64,000 nt of DNA from Haloarcula amylolytica JCM 13557 (lineage in GTDB: Archaea; Halobacteriota; Halobacteria; Halobacteriales; Haloarculaceae): NCBI RefSeq assembly GCF_000336615.1, contig NZ_AOLW01000035.1, forward strand, positions 280,670-344,669, given 5' to 3'. Position 1 is the first letter of the stretch. Every line of letters begins with the position of its first letter. This document shows, in pieces, positions 56,020 through 64,000 of the stretch. A program made the position numbers and the translations under genes. Below the pieces are notes generated by a model. It was given only the letters and a program-made list of their open reading frames with translations, was not told where the DNA came from and did no database searches.

Positions 56020-56035
56020 TATAAATAGGTTCGAT
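56020..56035 (+). promoter_or_regulatory. Promoter core TATAAATAGGTTCGAT of the methylene-THF reductase gene
   Basis: Matches the core at 54751-54766 at 14 of 16 positions, with the same 64-base distance to the ATG (56084). Confidence 0.65.
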
Positions 56036-56083
56036 GCCCCACCCACAGAGAAAAGTACGGGTACGCCTTATTTCTGGCAACTC

Positions 56084-56944
56084 ATGGCCCTCGGAACACG
56101 CGCTGTCTCAGACAGTCAGGGTGTCCGGACGCTGCTGACGAGCGCCCGGTTCGAACTGATGCCGTTCGAGAGCTTCGACGAGGAGATCACCCACCTCCCC
56201 GACGACGCGACAATCGCGATCACGACCTCGCCCCAGCTCGGCATCGAGAAAACCGTCGAAAAGACGGAGGAAGCCGCGGATATGGGGTTCGATGTCGTGC
56301 CACACATCGCGGCCCGGTATGTGGAAGACCGGGCGCAACTCGAAGCGATCGCCGAGCGACTGGAGCAGGCAGGCATCACGGACATCTTCGTCCCAGGAGG
56401 TGACCGCGAGGAACCGGCCGGTGAGTACGAGTCGGCGCATGACCTGCTCGAAGCGCTCGCAGAGACCGAGTACTCATTCGCGGAAGTAGGAATCACAGGC
56501 TATCCCGAGGGCCACGACTTCATCGACGACGAGACGCTGGCGGAGTCGATGGCACAGAAAGCGCCGTACGCGACGTACATCGTCACCCAGCTCTGTTACG
56601 ACCCGGAGACCGTGTTAGAGTGGGTCGAAGACATCCGTGCTCGCGGTATCGAACTCCCGGTCGAAGTCGGTATCCCGGGCGTGATGAACTACCAGCGCCT
56701 GATGCAAATCTCTCAAAAGGTCGGTGTCGGTGATTCGATCAAGTTCCTCAGGAAGACGACGGGTATTCTCGGGTTCGTCAAGCAACTGGTCGGCTCCCGC
56801 GGGACCTACGAACCCGACGAACTCATCGACGGACTCGCGCCCTACGTCGGAGACGACGAGTACAACATCCGCGGCGTCCACATCTACACGTTCAATCAGA
56901 CGCCCGACACGGAGAAATGGCGGCACAACCGTCTCGACTCCTGA
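56084..56944 (+). CDS. metF: Methylenetetrahydrofolate reductase family protein
   Basis: A 286-residue TIM-barrel protein of the MetF family. Features include the early Glu of FELMPFESFDEE, the stretch DVVPHIAARYVEDRAQLEAIAERLEQAGITDIFVPGGDREE near 70-110 (folate/flavin loop), EVGITGYPEGH near 136-146 and YIVTQLCYDPETVLEWVEDI near 166-185. It interconverts 5,10-methylene-THF and 5-methyl-THF, with FAD. If the neighbouring demethylase yields 5-methyl-THF, this enzyme could run in the oxidative direction. It is somewhat shorter at the N-terminus than bacterial MetF but the barrel appears complete. It follows the regulator gene by 78 bases with its own promoter. Confidence 0.88.
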   Translation: MALGTRAVSDSQGVRTLLTSARFELMPFESFDEEITHLPDDATIAITTSPQLGIEKTVEKTEEAADMGFDVVPHIAARYVEDRAQLEAIAERLEQAGITDIFVPGGDREEPAGEYESAHDLLEALAETEYSFAEVGITGYPEGHDFIDDETLAESMAQKAPYATYIVTQLCYDPETVLEWVEDIRARGIELPVEVGIPGVMNYQRLMQISQKVGVGDSIKFLRKTTGILGFVKQLVGSRGTYEPDELIDGLAPYVGDDEYNIRGVHIYTFNQTPDTEKWRHNRLDS

Positions 56945-57237
56945 AACCGACCTACTTACTGTCCGGACTCGGGCCACCCAGCTACAAGTACCTGTTTTCG
57001 ACCGTCTCGCTGGCAGAGACCGCCAGCGAGCCATACTGTGGCCACAGATCCCCAACGCAGTCCAGCAAGAACCGTGAGGTGAGCTTTTCGGGGCAGCATC
57101 TATACCGCTTCGGAACTGCAGGAGAGGGGGACGGAGCTACAACGGTATCAGTGAAAACCGGGCGCGGCAGTCGGGGCGGTAAAACAGCAGCGGACGACAG
57201 ATGGGTGTGCGGACTGCTGGGACAGACGGAGTGATGA

Positions 57238-58614
57238 TCAGTCGTCGCTTTCGGCCTCTTTCCGGGCGTTGAGCTTCGCCTGCTCACGGGCGCTCGGGTT
57301 GACGGACTCCTTGAACGGCACTTTCGCGGCGGTCGCGAACACCGGCTCACCGGGTTCGTCGGCGTACTCGTCGGGGAGATGGACCTGGAACTCAAGATCC
57401 AGTTCCTCGTCGTAGATCTCGTCGTTGAGCGGCGTATCGGTGACTTCCTGAATCTTCTCAGCCGGGACGAATCCCATCCCGATGTTGGTTTCGAGGTCCG
57501 GATTCCACCACGGCGAGGTGAGGTAACCGCATTCCTCGCCCGTGTCCGGGTCAGAGATGAGCCAGAAGTCGGGGGCGTAGTCACGGATCGGCTCGCCGGC
57601 GATCTTCAGGCCGATGAGCTTGTGCTCGAACGGGTAGTTGCCGTTCTCGATCTGGTCTTTCTGCTCTTCGAGGACCTCTTTGCCGATGTAGTCGGCCTCC
57701 TTGTCGTCGGGAACGTGGTAGCCCAGGTTGACCTGGAACGGCGAGGTCTCGTGGTCGAGGTCCTGGCCCCAGGACATGATACCGGCGGCGATCCGGCGGT
57801 GGTGTCCCGGTGCGATCTGGCGACCGTCGTGGTCTTTGACGGACTCCATGACGGGGTCCCAGACCTGTTCGGCGTTTTCCATCGCGTCTTTGACGTAGAC
57901 CTCGAAGCCTTTCTCGCCCGAGAAACCGGTCTGGCTGATCAACACATCACAGCCGTTGATTTCGGCGTCCATCAGGCCGTAGTACGGGACGTCTTTGACC
58001 TTGTCGCCGACGACGTCGACCATCACGTCGAGCGCCCTCGGGCCCTGAATCTGCATCGGAGCCACGTCGATTTCGTCGATTTCGACGTCGAACTCGTTGT
58101 CGACGTTGACGCCCTGCAGCCACTGCATCAGCGTCGAGTCCGAGATGGAGAACCAGAACTCGTCTTCCTCGGGACGCAGGAGAACGGGGTCGTTGAGGAC
58201 CCCGCCGTCCTCGTTACAGAGGATGACGTACTTTCCGTCCATGGCGTCCATACCTGTCACGTCGCGGGTGACGACGTAGTTCGTCAGCGCCTCGGCGTCG
58301 GGCCCTTTGACCCGAATCTGTCGCTCTACGGCGACGTCCCAGAGGGTGACAGTGTTGGTCAGTGCGTCGTACTCCTTCATCACGCCGCCGTCCTCGGGCT
58401 CGATGAGGCCGCGCGGATGATAGAGGCGGTTGTAGACGGTCGCCCGCCAGGCACCCTCCTCGTTGAAGGACTTGTGGAAGAACGGGGACTTTCGAACGCG
58501 CGTTGACACCAACATCTCGATGTTGGGGTCACCAGTCTGGCGGAGGTTACGGGGGACAGTCCGATCTGACTGGTCGACACTGGGATGGTTAGGATGTTCC
58601 TCGTTACCGGTCAT
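57238..58614 (-). CDS. GcvT-family THF-dependent demethylase (DmdA/LigM-like)
   Basis: A 458-residue GcvT-fold protein without a DAO domain. STRVRKSPFFHKSF near 36-49, TVYNRLYHPRG near 59-69, LWDVAVERQIRVKGPDAEAL near 92-111, DGGVLNDPVLLRPEEDEFWFSISDS near 135-159 and IQGPRALDVM match the layout of DMSP demethylase DmdA and the O-demethylase LigM. Those enzymes move a methyl group from substrate to THF, giving 5-methyl-THF. Classical GcvT (glycine cleavage T) is the alternative, but no gcvH or gcvP is present in the window and the N-terminal motifs favour DmdA/LigM. Downstream is the methylene-THF reductase gene, convergent. Substrate unknown; betaine, DMSP or an aromatic methoxyl compound are candidates. 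Confidence 0.82.
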   Translation of the reverse strand: MTGNEEHPNHPSVDQSDRTVPRNLRQTGDPNIEMLVSTRVRKSPFFHKSFNEEGAWRATVYNRLYHPRGLIEPEDGGVMKEYDALTNTVTLWDVAVERQIRVKGPDAEALTNYVVTRDVTGMDAMDGKYVILCNEDGGVLNDPVLLRPEEDEFWFSISDSTLMQWLQGVNVDNEFDVEIDEIDVAPMQIQGPRALDVMVDVVGDKVKDVPYYGLMDAEINGCDVLISQTGFSGEKGFEVYVKDAMENAEQVWDPVMESVKDHDGRQIAPGHHRRIAAGIMSWGQDLDHETSPFQVNLGYHVPDDKEADYIGKEVLEEQKDQIENGNYPFEHKLIGLKIAGEPIRDYAPDFWLISDPDTGEECGYLTSPWWNPDLETNIGMGFVPAEKIQEVTDTPLNDEIYDEELDLEFQVHLPDEYADEPGEPVFATAAKVPFKESVNPSAREQAKLNARKEAESDD

Positions 58615-58670
58615 GCCTATGAAAGAAGATGTGAAATACTAATAAAGGATATTGTTACTTGCTTCTGGGG

Positions 58671-58676
58671 TTTATA
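58671..58676 (-). promoter_or_regulatory. TATA box of the DmdA/LigM-like gene
   Basis: On the reverse strand the sequence reads GCATATAAACCCC. The TATA is 62 bases before ATG 58614, close to the 64-base spacing seen for the regulator and reductase genes. The GGTTCG part is not present. Confidence 0.5.
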
Positions 58677-58851
58677 TGCGGGGGAGACTTTGCGGGCACT
58701 GATGATACTCTGAACCGTTGTTTAACAGCCCCAGTACATGAATATTCAGCAGAATACGGTGTCGTGTTACTCGGCTGAAACTGGTAGCTGTAGTACGAAA
58801 CGACCGGCACGGAACACGACCGAGCGGTTGGTGTGACTGTTCGGACAGATA

Positions 58852-59349
58852 TCAGTCCGAGTCACTGCCGGCTCGGGTGTATTTGACGATGTCGAAGTCG
58901 TTGTGGTTCGTTCGTTCTGTCTCGGACCAGCGCGACCAGTCGACCGTCGGGAAGACCGTATCGCCGTCGAAAGCTGCCCTTAGTTCGGTGAGGATTAGTT
59001 CGTCGGCCTGTGGGAGAAACTGCTCGTACGCAGTAGCGCCGCCAATGACGTACGTCGTAGATGCGCCGCTGTTGGCCGCTTCGGTCAACGCCGCCGTCGT
59101 CGAGGTGACAGCCGTGACACTGTCAGGAAGGTGACGCGGCGTCGTAGTCAGAACAATGTTCAATCGCTCCGGGAGTGGGCCGTCGAGATCACGGCGGATG
59201 CTCTCAAAGGTACGCCGGCCCATAATCACCGGATGACCGATAGTCGTCTGTTTGAAGTGTGTCAGATCTTCGGGATACTGCCACGGAATGTCGCCGCCGG
59301 CACCGATCACGCCGTTAGCCGCGACGGCGGCGATCAGCGAGAGTTTCAT
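58852..59349 (-). CDS. folA: Dihydrofolate reductase
   Basis: A 165-residue DHFR of normal length. The start [23 protein letters not shown] has the NADPH and Met20-loop region; [21 protein letters not shown] near 31-51 and [22 protein letters not shown] near 104-125 are family signatures. ATG 59349 fits the family; a TATA-like box (ACTTATTACC) lies near 59373-59382. It reduces dihydrofolate to THF. In Haloferax the paralogues are hdrA and hdrB; I cannot say which this matches. Thymidylate synthase is not next to it. Confidence 0.94.
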   Translation of the reverse strand: MKLSLIAAVAANGVIGAGGDIPWQYPEDLTHFKQTTIGHPVIMGRRTFESIRRDLDGPLPERLNIVLTTTPRHLPDSVTAVTSTTAALTEAANSGASTTYVIGGATAYEQFLPQADELILTELRAAFDGDTVFPTVDWSRWSETERTNHNDFDIVKYTRAGSDSD

Positions 59350-59600
59350 ACGTACCCCTTTGTCGGGCTGCTGGTAATAAGTCCGCCCCACCGATGAGCG
59401 AGGCCACCGCTCGAAACCGACGCATCAATTCCGCTGCCCGAGCTAGGGACACGGTTTCAAGTGACAGCAAGTCGTATTCTGGAACTGGAATCCTGCCGTT
59501 TGGATCTGAATCAGTGGGATGTCGCTACACCAATGCTAGCCCGGACCTTGATAGCGTATCTCGCGCGCGACTTATGGGGTTCAGCCATATAAAATGCCGT

Positions 59601-59876
59601 ATGGATACGATTCACCTGTCGCCCGGTCCCGCCGCTGCTCAGGCGTTTCGCCTGGGAATTATCGCGAGCGCGGTCGGTGGACTCGCTGGGATCGCGACGC
59701 TGTACTGGTTAGACGTCCTGACACCGGTGTTAGCTGGATACGCACTCGTTCTCCTGTTCCCCGTGTATCTTGTCTTCGCCGCAACAGCGTTGAGCGTGTG
59801 GTTGGGATACAACAAAGACGCGACAGCATTGCGACCGGTCTACCGTCAAAAGGATTCGAGCGGGCGATCCGAGTAA
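59601..59876 (+). CDS. Small two-helix membrane protein
   Basis: A 91-residue protein with two hydrophobic helices (FRLGIIASAVGGLAGIATLYWL near 16-37 and VLAGYALVLLFPVYLVFAATALSVWLGY near 42-69) and a short polar tail. It looks like a haloarchaeal hypothetical integral protein. The start could also be ATG 59574 (MGFSHIKCR). It is divergent from the DHFR gene. Unknown function. Confidence 0.62.
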   Translation: MDTIHLSPGPAAAQAFRLGIIASAVGGLAGIATLYWLDVLTPVLAGYALVLLFPVYLVFAATALSVWLGYNKDATALRPVYRQKDSSGRSE

Positions 59877-60048
59877 ACACCACGGTTAGATAGGTCCAGT
59901 ATCTGCCCCAAAGACTCTCTTTTTGATGGTTTTGTGTACATACACCAGAATACAGTTTCAAATGCGGTTCGAGATCACGAGAGTTGGTTTAAACCGGTAA
60001 AACGATTGGAAGCGCTTTCCGAGCGCTCCCAGTGGCGGATCTGTGGAC

Positions 60049-60702
60049 TCACTCCTTTCTGTCGATTATTGTTGCCGCAATGAGGTTCCGCATTCCCCGC
60101 CGGAGCCGGCCGCTCATCGCTGTCGAGGACAGTCCGATTTCGTCGGCGACTTCGTTCAAGGAGATATCCCTGGGTTCTCCGAAATAACCGTTTTCGTATG
60201 CGGTTGTCAGTGCGGTCCGCTGCTCATCGGTCAAGCCGTACGACGACTCGCCGCCGGTGTCCGTGTTTCCGTAGATTTCGATGATATCGAGCGAGATGTC
60301 GTTCTCGTTGGCATACTCCCAGATCGTGTTGAGTGCCTCTCGGTCGGGGAGGAGGAGTCGGACGAGCCATCCGTTGCCCTTCGTTTCGGTATGGACGAGA
60401 AATCCGTTGACATCCGTGACGACAGAGCTGATGAGTTTCGTTTCGGGGGTGTGTTCGATGTAGTATATGCCGGTCTGGTCGGTCCAGTCGACGAGTTCGT
60501 AGCTCTGGACTGTCGGGTCGGCATCGAGCATCTCTTCGAGTCGGTCTCTGTCACGATACTCGATGAGGAACGGAAACACGGTGGAGCCCGGATCAGTATT
60601 CCCCTGTGTGATGACACGTATCGCTATGTCTTCGAGGTTCTGTAACGTTGGAACCAGAGCGAGGCGTTCGTGTCCGATGTGTATTTTCGTCGTTATTGAC
60701 AT
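60049..60702 (-). CDS. Bat-type helix-turn-helix regulator (HTH_10)
   Basis: A 217-residue regulator. The C-terminal 55 residues (LTDEQRTALTTAYENGYFGEPRDISLNEVADEIGLSSTAMSGRLRRGMRNLI) are the bacterio-opsin-activator-type HTH (PF04967). The N-terminal 150 residues are the common sensing domain of this group. Haloarchaea have many such proteins, which control nearby genes. The nearest candidates are the nitrilase-MFS pair. No ligand can be inferred. Confidence 0.9.
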   Translation of the reverse strand: MSITTKIHIGHERLALVPTLQNLEDIAIRVITQGNTDPGSTVFPFLIEYRDRDRLEEMLDADPTVQSYELVDWTDQTGIYYIEHTPETKLISSVVTDVNGFLVHTETKGNGWLVRLLLPDREALNTIWEYANENDISLDIIEIYGNTDTGGESSYGLTDEQRTALTTAYENGYFGEPRDISLNEVADEIGLSSTAMSGRLRRGMRNLIAATIIDRKE

Positions 60703-61111
60703 TTTGTGGTGCGGAGATTACAATCGAAGCGTCAGAGATGAATGTCAGTTCGACAACGGAGCACTATCATCTGTGAACTGCTGTATGTACGCGGGGTCTC
60801 CACGTCAATGTTTACATGCACAGGTGCACACACGAAGGCAAAAACAAAAAGCTGACTGCCGTCCCAAATAGCTCCTATCGTGTTCGTGAGACTGTGTTTT
60901 CGCCAATGAGAACGAGTCTATGGATGCAGTCTAAGCGACGAAGCAACGAGAAATAACTCAGAAGTTATATGTCATGGACCCATTTAATTCGGCGACCAGC
61001 ATACGTCTATATCGGAATCTGTATTAACAATTGTTTATAATTTCCCGTAATAAACACCCGTAATTATCCTACAATGAGCTTAGAAGGCTGTACCCAGTAT
61101 ATTATATTGAT
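60703..61111. other. Intergenic region downstream of the Bat-type gene start
   Basis: 409 bases, A/T-rich after about 60950. A TATA-like TTTATAATTTCC lies near 61034-61045. No RNA gene or frame of note before the small ORF at 61112. Confidence 0.4.
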
Positions 61112-61279
61112 ATGAGTGAACCACAAAACCAATCCACCGCGGATAGCGAGTTCTCAAACGCCGATTTCTATCTACCGGCAGTCGCGCTACCACCGAACTT
61201 CGGTCGTATCGAGGCGGCTGTTTCCGACCTCTTCGACTTCCACGGCGTCGTGCTGATTCCGGACAGTTACAATAAGTAA
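61112..61279 (+). CDS. Possible 55-residue small protein
   Basis: ATG 61112 to TAA 61279. Codons 34-53 have the GC-rich third positions typical of real haloarchaeal genes (CTCTTCGACTTCCACGGCG). The peptide (start MSEPQNQST, end VVLIPDSYNK) has no signal or membrane helix. Its end resembles a cut-off domain rather than a natural finish. A TATA-like box about 70 bases upstream could serve it. It lies just before copy 2 of the palindromic element, 38 bases away, so it may be a remnant cut by an insertion or deletion. Confidence 0.4.
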   Translation: MSEPQNQSTADSEFSNADFYLPAVALPPNFGRIEAAVSDLFDFHGVVLIPDSYNK

Positions 61280-61317
61280 CTCAGCCGCGTAGCATGTGTG
61301 GTTTATTTGAGAGTTAC

Positions 61318-61403
61318 CTATAGTAACAATTGGAACGATTTACACACTGATCGCACTGCCATCGGGCGATCAGGTGTGTGTTGATCTTCAATGGCTACTA
61401 TAA
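61318..61403. repeat. 86-bp imperfect palindromic element (copy 2)
   Basis: Begins CTATAGTAACAATTGGAAC and ends TTCAATGGCTACTATAA. Same length and plan as the copy at 4658-4743, about 90% identical. It ends 10 bases before the stop of the nitrilase-family gene, between the tiny ORF and that gene, so it may mark the end of both transcripts. Confidence 0.75.
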
Positions 61404-61413
61404 CTAATCGTGG

Positions 61414-62514
61414 TTAGTCGGTCAGTTTATCGGCGACCGCTTCGACAGCCTCGACAGGAACGTCGTACTCGTCGGCGACCGCTTGTGCCTGTGCTGCCGA
61501 GAGTGAACCGGTTCCGGCGACTGCATTTTCGCTGGGTTCTCGCGGCTGTGAGGGTGCCAACGTTTCGTCGTTGATAGACAGGCTCACTGCGTCCCAGCGG
61601 GTGTAGTGACCCATCGCATCGAAGTACGCCTTCGTCGCCCGCCGTTCGTCGTCCTGGAACTCGGCAGTCAGGAGTCCCTCCTCACCAACCAGCGGACCGG
61701 CTTTGACGATCCCTGCCGGGTTGATGAGCATACTCCCGCCTGCGGCGACGTTGAACCCGAGTTCGTCCTCAGAGAAGCCGTCTGGAACAGCGTCGCTCAT
61801 GTACGCCGAGCACGCGGCGACGAACGACTGGGTTTCGAAGGCGTACTCCCGCATGGCAGGATAGATATCGCAGGTATCCACGGCCTCGCTCGTCTCCGCT
61901 CGGGTCTTGTCCCCTGGATGACCGTGTTGTTCCCAGAAGCCGGGCCAGACGGCGGCGTGTATCTCCTCGCCCATTGCGGTCAGCGCTGCCTTCGAGAGCG
62001 TCATATGGTTCTCGTAGCAGATGAGGCCGCCGAGCCGTCCGACAGCCGTCTCGTACGTGGCCAGGCTGGATGGGTCGCCGCGCCCCCAGATGGCACGCTC
62101 CTCGTGGGTCGGCATCAGTTTCCGGTGTCGACCCATCAGCTCCCCCGTACTGTCGAAGTAAAACAGCGAATTGTAGAGCGTCTCACTTCCCTGCCGGTCA
62201 CTGATTTCGTTCGTGCCCAACACGAGCGTGAGGTCCGCCTCCGCGACTGCCTCACCGAGTACCTCGATAGCCTCGTCGTCGACGTGGAGACTGTTCTTCT
62301 GGAGGTCCACCATCAGGTCAGTCCATCTGGAGATAGAGACGCTGCCTCGCCAGTATGGGTATCCCGGGAAGTACGTCTCCGGGAAGACGACGATGTCTGC
62401 ACCGTCCCGACCCGCCTGCTCGATGTACCGGCATGTCTTGTCTAGCGTTCCCTCCTTGTCGTGGTAGACAGGCTCTACCTGCGCGGCCGCGAGTGTGAAC
62501 GATTCAGCTGGCAT
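61414..62514 (-). CDS. Nitrilase-family carbon-nitrogen hydrolase
   Basis: A 366-residue protein. The catalytic set is visible: Glu46 in FPETYFPGYP, Lys132 in RHRKLMPTHEER with Glu138/Glu139, and Cys166 in GGLICYENHM. The length and the motifs are those of true nitrilases (branch 1), which turn nitriles into acids and ammonia, rather than of amidases. The stretch YPYWRGSVS after the Glu is also typical of nitrilases. I chose ATG 62514 over 62529, because the first strand begins about six residues later. It follows an MFS gene by about 100 bases in the same direction and is probably co-transcribed. Confidence 0.9.
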   Translation of the reverse strand: MPAESFTLAAAQVEPVYHDKEGTLDKTCRYIEQAGRDGADIVVFPETYFPGYPYWRGSVSISRWTDLMVDLQKNSLHVDDEAIEVLGEAVAEADLTLVLGTNEISDRQGSETLYNSLFYFDSTGELMGRHRKLMPTHEERAIWGRGDPSSLATYETAVGRLGGLICYENHMTLSKAALTAMGEEIHAAVWPGFWEQHGHPGDKTRAETSEAVDTCDIYPAMREYAFETQSFVAACSAYMSDAVPDGFSEDELGFNVAAGGSMLINPAGIVKAGPLVGEEGLLTAEFQDDERRATKAYFDAMGHYTRWDAVSLSINDETLAPSQPREPSENAVAGTGSLSAAQAQAVADEYDVPVEAVEAVADKLTD

Positions 62515-62615
62515 TCGTTTCCAATTCACAGGCCAGCATCAAATCAGTTGAGCCGATCCGCCGGGGGTGCGGTCTCAGAACTGTTCGTGGGACACGGAAC
62601 CGACCGGGCTCTTTC

Positions 62616-63854
62616 CTACTGCCGTCCCGGCTCTGGGGCCTGCCAGGCGACGATGATACCGGCGATGGCGACCACGCCAGCCAGTAGAAACGCCGGCTCG
62701 AACCCGACTCTGTTTACTACGGCTCCACCGGCGATCGGTGCAATAAACGCCCCTGCCAGGCCGATACTGGTCTGGAACGCGACCGCCGTTGCGGCGACGC
62801 GCGGATCGACAAGCTCTCGAACGTACGTGAACGAGAGGCCGAGCGTCAACTGGACCGCAAATCCGATCAACAGGAGGACAGCAACGAGCAGTGCCAGCGA
62901 GCGGAACTGCGGAAACCCGAGGAGAAGCGGAGCGGCGAGTCCGAACGACCACAACACGACCGGTCGCCGGCTTCCGTCGAAGACCCGATCCGAGATGAGC
63001 CCGCCACTGATTCGAGATATGACACCAACAGCGGGAAATACGGCAACGACGAGTCCGCTCACAGCCAGAGAGAAGCCAAGGCCTTGCGTGAGATACGACG
63101 AGCCCCAGCTATTTACGAACAGGTATAGCGCGTAGCCGAGGAAGCCGAGGATACCAACGAGCCAGACGCTCGGGCTCCGGAGCACTGCGCCGAATTCCTG
63201 CAGGGACGGGGCATCGCCGCGGCTCCCGCCGTGCCCGCGACTCGCTGGCCAGAAGACGGCCAGGCCCGCGATTACAGGACCAATGAAGGCCAGAAAGACA
63301 GCCGGCCAGCCGAACCGCTGGGCGATAAGCGGCCCCGTTCCCTGTCCGAGTGCGAAGCCGACCGGCCCACTGGCAGTGAAGATGCCGACTGCTGTCGCAC
63401 GGTTGGAGCTGTCGACGGCCCGGCTCACCATGTCGATACCGGCGTTCCAGACAACGACGTACGCAGTGCCTCCCAGTACACGAGATGCGAGGATTGTCTC
63501 GTACTGGCCACGGCGGCCGGCTTGCCAGCCCCACATCCCTGCGATGACTAAGATGCCCACCGCAAGGGCTATCACACTCCTCGAATCAGTCCGGTCCAGC
63601 ACAGCCCCGGCAGGGAGGCTGACGACGACAGCGGTGCCGAACATGACCCCGACGAGGAGGCCGGCGGCTGTCGGCCCGACCTGCAGTGAGTCTCGAATAA
63701 GTGGTGTGACGCTTGCGGGGACGATCTCGTATGCGGCCAATCCCATCGAGATCAGGCTCGCACTCGCCACGAGCCACCACGTCGAGTCGGCTGTTCGAAC
63801 AGGTGTCTCGGCAGCGGTATCCGAAATATCGGAATCAGTAGCCTGAGGTGTCAT
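62616..63854 (-). CDS. Major facilitator superfamily transporter
   Basis: A 412-residue protein with twelve hydrophobic helices. The motif between helices 2 and 3, GAVLDRTDSRSVIALA near residues 83-98, is MFS motif A. The helix 5 region GPVGFALGQGTGPLIAQRFGW is also typical. It resembles cyanate/nitrate or multidrug-type MFS carriers (CynX-like), with no closer call possible. Upstream of a nitrilase gene in the same direction, it may bring in or export the nitrile substrate or the acid product. The remaining 146 bases of the window hold nothing I can name. Confidence 0.88.
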   Translation of the reverse strand: MTPQATDSDISDTAAETPVRTADSTWWLVASASLISMGLAAYEIVPASVTPLIRDSLQVGPTAAGLLVGVMFGTAVVVSLPAGAVLDRTDSRSVIALAVGILVIAGMWGWQAGRRGQYETILASRVLGGTAYVVVWNAGIDMVSRAVDSSNRATAVGIFTASGPVGFALGQGTGPLIAQRFGWPAVFLAFIGPVIAGLAVFWPASRGHGGSRGDAPSLQEFGAVLRSPSVWLVGILGFLGYALYLFVNSWGSSYLTQGLGFSLAVSGLVVAVFPAVGVISRISGGLISDRVFDGSRRPVVLWSFGLAAPLLLGFPQFRSLALLVAVLLLIGFAVQLTLGLSFTYVRELVDPRVAATAVAFQTSIGLAGAFIAPIAGGAVVNRVGFEPAFLLAGVVAIAGIIVAWQAPEPGRQ

Positions 63855-64000
63855 TCTGGCGGGGAAGAGCGTTCGGTCATCGCACTGTCGTAGTTGGCAC
63901 CGGAGCTATAGTCAGTACCTCACAAAGCGTCTTCAGCTAACTGCTTCTGACGGGTGGGTTCATTCGGAACAGCGGCTGGAACGGCGGTTGACACTCACTC

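Noticed and set aside
57379..58506. 375-codon forward frame across the demethylase gene
   Set aside because: Antisense shadow; full of Val/Asp repeats typical of complementary GAC/GTC codons.

Overview
The window looks like a haloarchaeal chromosome segment, most like Haloarcula or a close relative; the genus is an impression, not a proof. The support is acidic proteomes with GC-rich third positions, many start codons about 25-30 bases after a TATA box with almost no leader, Tat-type signal peptides and lipoboxes, a fused FolC-FolP protein, an archaeal SMC-like protein beside RdfA, and BCCT and PTS systems of the haloarchaeal kind. No rRNA, tRNA, CRISPR array or intact insertion sequence was seen.

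Region 1 (1 to about 21.9 kb) is visibly richer in A+T than the rest. It is a surface-glycan island. It holds the end of a membrane GT2 glycosyltransferase, a UDP-sugar 6-dehydrogenase (WecC type) and UDP-GlcNAc 2-epimerase (WecB type), which together would give UDP-ManNAcA, and a DUF1616 membrane protein. It also holds one more GT2, three GT4 glycosyltransferases, an alkaline-phosphatase-fold protein, a polytopic GT-C-like protein, two paralogous right-handed beta-helix proteins, a heparinase II/III-like lyase, and a truncated Tat-signal protein. An 86-bp palindromic repeat lies at 4658-4743, with a second copy near the other end of the window at 61318-61403.

Region 2 (22.0 to 31.2 kb) returns to the GC-rich background. 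It has a complete fructose-type phosphotransferase operon (ptfC-ptfA-ptsH-ptsI-ptfB), a convergent pair made of an Sph3-like SMC-related protein and the cell-shape factor RdfA, and two overlapping Tat lipoprotein genes.

Region 3 (32.1 to 59.9 kb) is the most coherent part: an island of tetrahydrofolate-linked one-carbon and methylated-amine metabolism. It contains three dimethylglycine/sarcosine dehydrogenase-like DAO-GcvT fusions, EtfB and EtfA, a cupin, a cyclodeaminase/cyclohydrolase (FchA), formate-THF ligase, FolC-FolP and a BCCT transporter. It continues with a UspA protein, threonine/serine dehydratase, an aspartoacylase-like hydrolase, a candidate regulator, methylene-THF reductase, a DmdA/LigM-like THF-dependent demethylase and dihydrofolate reductase. 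The regulator and reductase genes share an almost identical 16-bp promoter core placed exactly 64 bases before each ATG, and the demethylase has a TATA box 62 bases before its ATG, which suggests a small regulon. My model is import of a methylated osmolyte, stepwise demethylation onto THF, electrons to ETF, and interconversion of the THF-bound carbon.

Region 4 (60.0 to 64.0 kb) has a Bat-type HTH regulator, a tiny ORF, the second palindromic repeat, a nitrilase-family hydrolase and an MFS transporter.
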